Below are positions 33,318 through 45,300 of a stretch of 64,000 bases of DNA, one piece after another. Source of the DNA: Caenorhabditis elegans. Its lineage: Eukaryota; Nematoda; Chromadorea; Rhabditida; Rhabditidae. The stretch spans positions 2,728,001 to 2,792,000 of the forward strand of contig NC_003279.8 in NCBI RefSeq assembly GCF_000002985.6, written 5' to 3'. Each line of letters begins with the position of its first letter. Within the stretch, counting starts at the first letter, position 1. Under the pieces are notes generated by a model. The model made no database searches. It saw nothing but the letters and a program-made list of their open reading frames with translations, and was not told the DNA's origin. The translations under genes and the position numbers were made by a program.

Positions 33318-36300
33318 TTACTCGTCGTCAATGCGTAGAGTTCCTTCTTCCGGACTGTCGGGACCATCGTCATCTGCTCCGCCGCGGTGTGCTCGGTGTT
33401 CCCGCGGATGCTCACGGAGCACCGGTGGATCCTTTGGCAGTGGGATCATTTGCGGCGGTGGCGGCGCCGGCGGCTCTCGCTGGAGCTGTGGTGGTCCAAG
33501 AGACGGCATTCCGCTGAAAATTATGAGGAGTTGGCGAAAATTTAAGGGGAATTGAAAATTTGCAGATATTACGGGAACACACAAATTCTGAGAATGCGTA
33601 TTGCACAACACATTTGACGCGCAAAATATCTTTCAGTTTCTACTGTAGCGCTTGTGTCGATTTACGGGCTATAAATGATCCCGTAAATCGACACAAGCGG
33701 CTACAGTAGTCATTTTTTCGGATATTTTGCGCGTCAAATATGTTGTGCAGTACGCATTCTCAGAATTTTGTGTGTCCGTAATAATTTCAGGCGGTGCAGA
33801 CTGTGAGCAGGTGTACTGTAAATTCGGTTTTACTACATGGCTGCGAGGACCAATTTTTGGAAAAAATCCCCTCCTCAAAACGATAGAAATCTCTTATAAA
33901 AACATTTTGGGCAAGTTTCCAAAAAAAAATTGGGTGGCCGAGTTCTAGGGTTTCCTAGGCCACGTAATAAAAACCGTGGGGTAGAGAACGTGCAGGAGTG
34001 CGGAGTGTAGAGATATTAGAGAAATAAATGAAAAAAAAAGCCTGGAATTTTAAATTTTAAACTAAAAATTTCCATTTTAACCATGCAAGTGACTATGAAC
34101 AAAACTAAATCTATTCAAAAAGCGAACGCGGGACTAGAAAACTGACTGATAGCTGTGCGAGGAGTCCCTGTGCGTGGGCGGCCTGACCCATTGCGACGCT
34201 TGATAGTTGTTTCCGTGAGGCTTGACCACGGGCGGTCCCATACCAGGCGGAAGGCCCTGTGCATAAGAGGCCACTTGTTTGTTGACTCCACTCGTTCCTC
34301 CGTGATAGTGAGACGCTGGTGGGAAGCCGCCACGCATACTGCCGCCGCCGCCTCCCGATCGATCACGGTACATTTGATCCGGTGGTGGACCTCTGGAAAT
34401 TTTTAGAAATTTTGAATTTTTGGCGGAAAATGATTTTTCCGGCAAATTGGCAAACCGGCAAATTGCCGAATTTGTCGCCAAAAAAAATTTGCCGAACGGC
34501 AATTGCCCCGCCCACCCCTGATTTGAATTACCGCGCTTTTGCCCTTAAGCTCCGCCCATATAACCGTGCCGCACTTTTTTTTTTTTGGAATTTCGACGCA
34601 AATTCTTTATTTTTGTGTTGCTTTTCTAATTTTTAAAACGGAAATAGGTTATAAATGTAAATTTTTTTTTTCGTATTGCAAAAGTTTTTTACTTAAAAAA
34701 AACATTTTTCATACAAAGTTCGGGGAACGAAAATGTTAATTTTTTTTGAAATACGATTTTTTTTTTGCAAATCTGCCGGAATTGAACATTTCCGGCAAAT
34801 CGGCAAATCGACAAAATGCAGGAAATGAAAAATTCCGGCAAATCTGAACACCGAAAAATTGCCCGAATTGAAAATTTCCGGCAAATCGGAAAATTTCCGA
34901 AAATGAAAATTTCCGGCAAATCGGAAAATTACCGAAAATGCAAGTTTCCGGCAAATCGGAAAATTACGAAATCGAAAATTTCCGGCAAATTGGAAAATTT
35001 CCGGAGTTTAAAATTTCCAACAAATCGGCAAACCGGAAAATTGCCCGAATTGAAAATGTCTGGAAAATCGGCAAACTGCTGGAATTGAAAATTTCCGGCC
35101 AATCGGTAAATTTCCGAAAATAAAAATTTCCGGCAAAATCGGCAAACCGGCAAATTGCCGAAAATGAAATTTTCCGGCAAATCGGTAGTTTACCAAAAAT
35201 TAAAAAAAAAATGCCGAATTTGCCGGAAAAAATTTTTTTTGAACATTTAAAACCTTTTTCCTTATTAATATTTAAAAATAATCACTCAAAAACGGAAAAT
35301 TTTCGGTGAAATTCCAAAAAAAAAAACCAGATTGCGGCACGGTTTTATGGGCGGAGCTTAGATACAAAAGCGCGGTAATTCAAATTAGTTGAAAAATCGA
35401 TATTTTTCAGGATCCAGCTTTCTAAAAAAAACGATGCCTACCTAATCATCGGAGGTGGTGGCGGAAGAGGTTGCTTCCGATTCCCACTCGGCCTGCTACT
35501 ACCCGGCAGATTACCGGGAGCCGGCGGTCCTGGATATATCCCGATCGGAGGTCCAGTCATCTGTGGTGGCGGTGGTGGTTGTAGTGGTGGCTTCTTCTTC
35601 AAAAGCGGCTCTCGATGATGCTGCTGCTGCTCTGGCAATGACGGAAGAGCCGTAAACGACTCTTTTCGTTGTTGTTGTTGTTGAACCGCCGGAGCAACTG
35701 GTGCAGTCGTAGACTCTTTTCTCGTGATCGGAGCTGCTGACGGGGGCTCTTTCTTAGATTCTGTGGATGATGATGGTCCCGGAGCTTCTTCTTTAACATC
35801 CTTCTTCTCCTCCTCGACAGTATCTTTCTTCGGGATTCTAAAGTTCTTCAAGCTCAACGTCGGAATCAGTGAAGTGGTTGATGCCTTGCTATACTCCTTT
35901 CCATCGCTTTTCCCCTTCTTCCGTTCCGGCTCCCGTCGATCTTTCTCCTTCTCATCCTTTTTCTCTAGCTTCCGCTTTTTCGATGGCTCCTTCTCCCGAT
36001 CAGACTTCTTCTGCTCGGTACGGTCACGGTCCCGCTGGCGGCGTCGTTCGCGTTCCTTCTCCTTCTTGTCCTTTTCACGTTGAGCTTTATCCTCCTTATC
36101 CCGAACTTTTTCTCGATCCTCGTCACGATCCCGATCTCTGTCTCGATCGCGATCTCGCTCCTTTCGATCTTCCCGTCGATCATCTACTACAGGCTTTAGC
36201 ATTTTTGGAATCTTCAAAATGAGCTTTTCCTTCTCTCTTTCTGGCTGCTCATCGGCAGGCTCCTTCTTTGGAGGTGGCTCACTCGAAGTTGACTGGCTTG

Positions 36301-39300
36301 AAGTATCCGTAGGCTTCTGGAGGGCTTGTAGAGATGGCTTAATGTCAGCCGTCGGGCTCGAATCGTCAGCTTCATCATCGAAAATATCATTAAGATTTCT
36401 GAAAGATTATTAGATGTTAATTGAATCTGAGAATGCGGAATAAACACCATATTTGACGCGCAAAATATCTCGTAGCGAAAAATAATGACTACAGTAGCGC
36501 TTTAGCGCTTGTGTCGATTTACGGGATATGATATTTGAAATGTTTTAGAAAATTCTTTTCGAGCTGTGACAGTGGTAATCCATTTAGAATATTAAAATTA
36601 AGCAAAACCTGAGAAAATAATGAAGAAAAATGGATTATCGCTGTCACACAGCTCGAAAAGAAGTTCTAAATCATTTCAAAAATCGATATCCCGTAAATCG
36701 ACACAAGCGCTAAAGCGCTACAGTAGTTAATAATAATAATAATATTTTATTCACTTTCTTTACAATATAGGAAGTGAATAAAATATTATTATTATTATTA
36801 ACTATTGTAGCGCTTTAGCGTTTGTGGCTATTGATTTTTAAAGTGTTTTTGAATTTTTTTTTCGAGCTGTGACAGCGATAATCCATTTTTCTTCATTATC
36901 TTTTCATTTTTTGCTTAATTTTAATATTCTATAGATGAAATGGATCCCGTAAATCGACACATGTGCTACAGTAGTCGTAGTGATTACTGTAGCGCTTGTG
37001 TCGATTTACGGGATCAAATTAGTTATTAGTTTTCGCTACGAGATATTTTGCTCGTCAAATATGTTGTTCCATACGCATTAAGCACGATTACCTTGCTCGG
37101 TTCACTTGGTGCGGTGCCAGCGGTGGAGCTCCCGATGATCCTGGATGAGGTGTAGCCAACTCGGATTCCACAGATTCCTGCTGCTGCAGTTGTTTCTGCA
37201 GAGCCTGCTCTTGTTGACCACGTATCTTAGAAATAGCCGCTTCAAGACCCAACTTCTTTTTCGGTGGTGGTGGTGCAGAAGAAGAAGAAGGTTTTGGTGG
37301 ATCTTGTGCTTCCGTGGACGTGCTGGGAGGATCAGATGCTTCAGCCTGCGAAGAAGAAGAAGAACTAGACAACTGTTGCTTAAGCTTTTCAACATCGGGC
37401 TTCGTCTCAAGACGTTCGAGCTCTTTCCAGTACGACGTTTCACGCATCTTCATACCGAAATGATGCTGTTGCTCGGGGGAAAATGGCTTCGGAGGGGCAG
37501 ACAACGGGGACGGGGTTAGCGGAAGATGATTCGGACTTTGCAACGGCATTCCCGGATACCCGACCATCGGATTACCAAGCTGTTGGGGTGGTGGTGGAGG
37601 ATGACTGGGGACAGACGACATTCGGGAAGATGTACTGACCTGTGGCTTTGGTGGTGGTGGAGGATCACATTCTTCATCTGCAACTCGTTTTGATTCTTTT
37701 TAGTAGTACCAGAGAAGGGTTTTAAGGTACAACTTACCGGAATCCTCATCAGTATATGCTGGAACAAGTGGATTCTTTGGAGATTGCATTTGGAATTGTT
37801 GCTGTTGCTGTTGCTGCATTTGATGCATTCGGAATTGTTGATTTTGCTGGTATTGTTGCATTTGATATTGTGACATTTGATGGGGATTCGGGTTATCTGA
37901 AAAGTTGAAAATATGAAATTTGTGGATTTGTAGTACGAAATTTTTAGAGCAATTTTTGGATTTTTTGAGCAAATTTTGGAAATTTCTGCAAAAGTTTTCC
38001 AGCAATTTGCGAGCAATTCATGAAATTTTAAAGCATATTTTTGGAGTTTTTGCAAAAAAGTTTTCAGCAATTTTTGAGACATTCTTGAAATTTTTTTGAG
38101 CTTTTTTTTGAGCTTTTTTGAGCAATTTTTGAGCAATTTTTTGAGCAATTCTTGGGCAATTTTTGAAATTTCTACTTAAAACATTTTGAGTATTTTTTGA
38201 ATTTTTTGCAAACAATTTTGAGCAATTCTGGGAATTTTTTGAATTTTTTCGAGCAATTTTTGGGCAATTTTTGGATTTTTTTTTTGCAAAATTTTGAAAA
38301 ATTTTGGGAATTTTTGGATATAAAAAAAGGAATTTTTGAGATTTTCTGCAAAAGTTTTTGAGCAATTGTTCGAGCAATTTTTGGAATTTTGAAAAAATTA
38401 TATATTAAAAAGAAATTTAAAAAGAATTAGAACAATTTTTTGAATAAGTTTTTAGCAATTTTTGGAACTTTTCGCAAAATTTTGAAAGATTTTCGGAATT
38501 TTTGGACATTAAAAAAAGTTTGAGCATTTTTTGGAATTTTTCGAAAAATGTTCCAGCTATTTTCCAGCATTTTTGAGAAAATTTTGGAATTTTTTGAGCA
38601 ATTTTCGAGTAATTTTTGAAATTTTTATTTAAAAATTTTTGAGCATTGTTTGAATATTTGCAAACGTTTTTGAGCAATTTTTTTGGAATTTTATTTTTTT
38701 AAAATTGCCAGCAATTTTAAAGCAATTTTACAAGTAAAAAATGAGAGCTATTTTTGACATTTTTGGAATTAAAAAAAATTAGCAATTATTAGAATTTTTT
38801 GAAATATTTTCGAGCAATTTTTGGAATTTTTATTTAAAAAATGTTAAGTGTTTTTTGAATTTTTTTCAAACATTTTTGAAAAATTTTGAGCAGTTTTTGA
38901 GTATTTTTTGAATTTTTGAGCAATTCTTGAGCAATTTCTGAAAAACATTTGAGCAATTTTTAAGCAATTTATCAAAAATGTTTCAGCAATTTTTTTTTGA
39001 GCAATTTTGGGCAATTTTCGAGCACTTCTCGAAATTGTTATTTAAAAAATTTTGAGCAAATTTTGGAATTTTTTGAAAAAAAAATTGTCAGCAATTTTTG
39101 AGCAATTTTATGAATTTTTTGAGCAATTTTTGAGCAATTTTTGGAGCCAATTTCAAAATTGCTACGTACGCTGTTCACTCGAGCTCCTCTGCAACATCGG
39201 AGGCCTCATCGGATCCATCCCAAACGGATTTTCTCCAGCTCCACCAGCACTTTTCCTTCCACCAGCCGCTGCTGCTCCAACTGCTCCAGCTCCTCGTCCC

Positions 39301-42300
39301 TTCTTCCCTCCTTTACCCCTTCCAGCCGGCGGCTCTTCTCCAGGCTGCTTCTTGGCACGCTGTTTCCGCTGCTTCTTTGATGGATCAGCAGGGAAATCAT
39401 ACGGAGCCACCGACGGCGGCGGTTCAAAGCCACTCGGATATGAATTATGCCTCATCGGACCGCCTGGAGCTGCTGCTGCTGCTGCGACTGGAGAAGCTGG
39501 TGGCTGATGGCTTGCAAGTCCAACAGCGTGAGCTGCACCAATGGATTGTTTCATTCGGACACGGGCCGCGTCGAGGAAGCTTGATGTTTGAGCATCACGC
39601 ATTGATCCTTCCATGGTGTGACGGCTTTTGTCAAGTTCTGCAGACATCATATCCATACTTGTCAGCTGATTCGGCTCACGCTTCGGGCGAGGCTGTGGTC
39701 GAGTTCTTCCGATTGTTGAGGTTTTTACATAATAATCATCGACTTCTCCAAAACTTGATAGTAAAGATCCTTGAAATTCTTCATCGTTTTCCCGTGTGTA
39801 TACCAATTGTGTTGGCTCAATTGCTGGTCCTAAATAAATTCGAGTTTGAAGTTTTATATCACAGTATTTCGGGCACTCAAAATATCTCGTAGCGAAAACT
39901 ACAGTAATTCTTTAAATGACTACTGTAGCGCGTTGGTGTCGATTTACGGGCTCGACTTTTGTAAATTAGGAAAACAATTTGAAAACAAATTTTCAGTTTA
40001 AAAATCGAGGTCCCGTAAATCGACCTACAGTAGTCATTTAAAGAATTACTGTAGTTTTTGCTACGAGATATTTTGCGCGTCAAATATGTTGTGCAATACG
40101 CATTCTCAGGAATTTTGTTTTTTTTTTGAAAAGATTTCACACATGTTAGGCAACCATTTTGGAAGCTTTTTGGAAAATTTTAATTTTTTTTTTGAAAAAA
40201 ATCAGAAATATTTAGACCAAAAAAGGCAACATTTCTGTTTTCAGTCGTTTCAGATTTTTCAAAAAAAAAAAAAAATATTTTTTGGAAATTTTTTGTAGAA
40301 GTTTCAGAATTGTTATTAAATTTTTTTTGAATTTTTTTTAAAAAAAAGTTTTTCAGTTTTTCAGAAAAAAATAAGTTTTTGGATTTTTTTTCTGGAAAAG
40401 TTTTCAGTTTGTCCGAAAAAACATTTTTAAAGGAATTTTTTTAAAGGTTTTTATAACAAAAAAAAACCGATTTTTTGGATTTTTCAGAATAAAAAACGAT
40501 TTTTTTGTAAAAGTTTCAGATTTGTGTCAAAGAAATTTTTTTTTTTTGGAATTTTTTGTACTCTCCTATTTTAAAGAATCCTTTTTCAAATGACAAGGAG
40601 TTTCTTTTTAATTTTTAAAAATTGTTCTACTTTTTCTTCAAACTCACCAACTTCTAAAACCGTAACCTTCTTTTTTGTGCATTTTGCCGCCGATTTTTGT
40701 GCAGCAGATTGCATAAGCTGTGTGTTGTTGTTGGATATGGACCAATAATTTTGATGTTGTTTATCAGAAGAAGAAGAAGAATCAAAAGAAATGACACAAT
40801 TGAGTACACTATTGATACGACATTTGAGATCGGTGATGGCGAATGTAAGAGTTGCCGGAATGCTCCACGTGCTGGAAAAAAAATATTTTGGTTTAATAAA
40901 CGTGGATACTCCATTATTACTTAGATGTGAAATTTTACGATTTTCTCTAAAAAATACGGCAACTGGTCTTCAGGGCTGTCATTTTTTTGTTTTTTCGCGC
41001 CAAGAAACATAAAAAATTGTTTTTCAAAAATCTTATGTTTCAGTTTTTATAATGAAAAAAAATCGAAAAAAAGGGTTTATTTTTTGGGTTTTTGAAAAAT
41101 TCGATTTTTTGGTGGTCTCGGGGCTGGAAATTTTTTGGTTTTTTTTTGGTTTTTGTTTTAGTTATTATGATTTAAAAAAATCAATTTTTTTTTGGTTTTT
41201 TCGGACCAAAAACAAAAAATTTTTATTCAAAAATGTGACGTTTTAGTTATAAATAGTTTTTGGTCAAAAAGTTTTTTTGCAACAGCCCTTCTGGTCTCGA
41301 CACGAATGGAAAACCGTGTGCGCCTTTAAAGAGTACTGTAGTTTCCAATTTTTATATTACGGGAACACAAATTATGGGAATGCGTATTGCACAACATATT
41401 TGACGCGCAAAATATCCCGTAGCGAAAACTACAGTAATTCTTTAAATGACTACTGTAGCGCTTGTGTCGAATTACGGGATCTCAATTTTTGAAATGAAAA
41501 AATCGATTCTCAGTTTTTGTTAATTTTAATATTCTATCGATAAAATTGAGCCCGTAAATCGACACAAGCGCTACAGTAGTCATTTGAAAAATTACTGTAG
41601 TTTTCGCTACGAGATATTTTGCGCGTCAAATATGTTGTGCACTACGCAGCCTTCGAATTTTTTGTTCCCGAATTTTTATTGTGGGTTTTGATAGTTGTTT
41701 ATCGGGGGAAAAAAAACTATAAAATTCCATTTTTCGGGACAAAAATCTATGAAAAATTACCTATTCAGCTTCTCAGTGAGCATTTTATCAAAATCCAAGG
41801 AAGGCGACTCGCCAGTTATTTGGGATGTTGTCTTGACCACATAGTTGCTCGGCGATTTTTCGAAGATTTGCACTGAAATTCGGATTTTTTTTTGCCAAAT
41901 TGAAACAGTTTCGCTAGTTTAGGCTTCACATAATCGAATTTCGAAATGAGATATTTCAAAATATTTTCAGAAACTTTTTATGGTGATTTTAATCGGAAAA
42001 CCTGGAAAAAAGGCTAATTTTAATAAAAATATTCAATTTTGCCTTTTTTTTCCGGCAAACGTATTTACAAAATTGCTTATATCAATATGATAACCCAACT
42101 TTTTTAAAATTTGAAATCAATCTGATAGTGAAATTAATATTTATTTTGGTTGAAAAGCTTGAAAAAGATAATAAAACATTATAAAATAGACACTTTTTGA
42201 GGTTTTTTCAAGCTTTTCAACCAAAATAATATTAATTTTCATACGAAACCGACCGTTTTCTGCATTTCTATTAAAATTTTAGATCAAAAAGTTGGATTAT

Positions 42301-45300
42301 AATACTGAAATAAGCGTTTTTGTACGTTTAAGGTTGACGGAATTGAAGCTTTTAGCTCAAATTAGTTCATTTTTTCCAGATTTTCGATAAATTTCGCCAA
42401 ATTTTCCCGGCAAACGTACAAATCTGCTTATAATTCCAATTTTTTTAATCTAAAATTTATTTCAAAAATCTGAATTATAAGCATTTTTGCACGTTTTCCG
42501 AAAAAATTTGGTGAAATTGGGCATTTTTAAAGCTAAAATCAGCTTATTTTCAGATTTTTAACAGTATTAAAACTTTTTTTAATTTATTTTAAATTCTCAT
42601 TCCGAAATTAGTTCACTTTGAACAAATTTCACTATTTTTTCGACGGAAAAATTTAGTTTTTTTTTTGGTTTTTTGGTCTGAAAAAACTAAAAAAAAAACC
42701 ATTTTTCGAGAAAAAAAATCGAATTTTTTTTCAGAGAATCCATAAAATCCGAAAAACGAGAAATTTCCGACTTTTTCCAGCACTGGCTCCTTCAACTCAC
42801 TCGTCATGCTCCCATAATCCGTGTCAAATTGAAGGAAAAACTCTGTACGACGGAGCACAAGTTGCATATCAACAGCGTTCACTTCTTTCTGCTCTCCTTT
42901 ACTTGATTCACAAATCGCAAGAATTGATTCCCAAAGACTTGCATGTTTCCACTCGCTTCGAAGAGTTTCAATGAGTTTCGACAAATCTCTAAAATCACTG
43001 AGATACATTTCCATGGCAACCACATCGTCTTCTTTAGTAAGCATCTTCGAATCAACTTGATACTGTTGCTGAATATCGCCTTCATCCGGGAACTGGGTCA
43101 GCAGTTTCAGATTGCTCTTCACACCGACTCGGCCTGTCATATAACGATAGAAATTGACATAATTACGGACTAGCGGAGATTTTGGGACTATATGGGATAA
43201 TTTTCGAATCGTCTGTTGCGAGAGTAGAAATCCTTGATTAAATCGTACACAAATGCACACATTTGCATCGTTAAATGTGCTCCATTCTCCAGTTTGTGTG
43301 AATACCGGCAGTTTACTCGGTTTATCGTGTTTGAAGAAGGATATTTCAATGTAGGGAAGGAGGTCGAGGTCTGGAAATTTAAAATTGAGTTTTAAAGTTA
43401 AATTTGAAATTTAAAAAAAAAATATTTTCCAGTTATACAAATGCAAAATTTGGCGATTTTTGCACCAAATGGTCTCGACACGCACAATTTTTTTGTTAAA
43501 TAAAAACTAGTGTGCGCCTTTAAAAATTACAGTAATTCAAAAGTTTTAATAGTTTTATTTTAGTTTTTGAAATACTATGCAAAATTGATAAAAAATTTTC
43601 ATCAATTTCATCAATTTTTCTGTTGAAATCTATGCGGTTTTGATAGTTTTCATTGAATTTTTCAATGAATAATTATATTTTAAACGAAAAATTTCGAATT
43701 GGTAGCAAAAATTGGGATTTTATTGATTTTTAGCATGTTTTCAGATAGACAACCGCAAAATTTAACAAAAAAAAAACGGTATCCGGTCTCGACACGACAA
43801 TTGTTTTGCTAAATACAAACGGATTTGCGTCTTTAAAAAGTACAGTAATCTCAAACGTTTGTAGGTTCTGTTTAATAATTTATTAGGTTTTCATAGTTTT
43901 ATTCTAGTTGTTTTTAAAATACAGCATAGATTTTAAAACATCCTCGAATTACAGAACTTTTTGAAATTTTCATAGATTTTTCCTAGTTTTTTCTGTTAAA
44001 ATATATCTGGTTTTGATAGTTTTAATCTCATTTTCAATGAAATAATATATTTTTAACGGAAAATCGATAAAATTCTGCAGAAACTAAATTTTGAAATTCG
44101 AAAATTCGTAACATTTTCCACATGAAAAAACGCTCAAAACACAAAATTTGGCGATTTTTGCGCCAAAAGGTCTCGACACGACAATTTTTTTGTTAAATAA
44201 AAATGATTGTGCGCCTTTAAAAATACAATAATTTCAAAATTTAATGAGGTTTTAATAGTTTTATTCTCTCGGATTAGAGTACTTTTTGAAAGTTTTATAG
44301 ATTTTCTGTTAAAATTTATGTGGTTTTGCCAGTTTTAATTTAATTTTTTAATGAAAAATTATATTTTCAACGAAAAACTATTAAAACAACCAAATTTTGA
44401 AGTTACAGTACTTTAAATTTAAAGGCGCACACATTTTCGTATTCAAAAAAAAAATATTTCGTGTCGAGACCTGCAACCGTATTTAGGGGGGGGGGGGGCA
44501 GATAGCTCAGTCGGTAGTGGTGGCCGCTAGCAGTCTGGAGGTCACGAGTTCAAGTCCGGCCTCACCCCCTAGGTTCACCCAGCCTCTATTGGGAAGTGGA
44601 GCAATCCACGACTGGATTATCGGCCACAGTCCCCGGCTAGGACGTGGCTTAAATTACAGCCCAGAGGGATCACCACCAGGCAGTGTACCTGAATCCCAGA
44701 TCCGCAGTGCATAGCACTTGAAGAACGGATCGTCCTTTAATCCTTTTTTTAATCCAAAAAAAAGCTCACAAGAAGCATCGGCCTTGGTTTTTCCCTCCTT
44801 CTCGGCGAGCCGAATCAAAACTGGCTCCGCAACATAATAAATCCGTCCAGAACGTAGCTCATTACGCGGAGCATAAAATCCATATTTCCCGGTGTTAATT
44901 GCAGTAAACGAAGAGTCGGCTGCATCTCGAATGAGCAACTGGTCGAGGGCTCGAAAAGCTTCTTTGCACGCGTTTTTCTCGCTTCTGGAAATTGAAATTA
45001 TTGAAATTGAAAAAAGTAAGTTTCCTCACTGCAACTTTTTCCTCACGAGGGACGAGGAAAAGTGGTTTCTAGGCCATGGTCGAGGGGCCGACAAGTTTCA
45101 GCGGCCATTTATCTTGCTTTGTTTTTCGCTTGTTTTCTTTTGTTTTTCACAGCTTTTTCCCGTTTTTTCTTATTAAAACTGATAAATAAATACTTTTTGC
45201 AGATGCTAAAACAATTTCCAACTGAAAAAATTATGTATTCAGTGGGCAAGCAGCTGTGAAAGTGGGCATTGTAATATGATGGATTACGGGAATACAAAAC

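Noticed and set aside
35965..36183. SR-type splicing factor from the Arg/Asp/Glu frame
   Set aside because: The RDRDRD block is within the sop-3 frame and matches the charged tail of MED1 proteins; no RRM.
38018..38677. Minus-strand frames rich in Lys, Asn and Ser
   Set aside because: They translate the T-rich repeat of sop-3 intron 9; flanking exons splice cleanly without them.
44499..44572. tRNA gene
   Set aside because: A- and B-box are good but the arms do not close into a full cloverleaf and the sequence continues into a SINE body.
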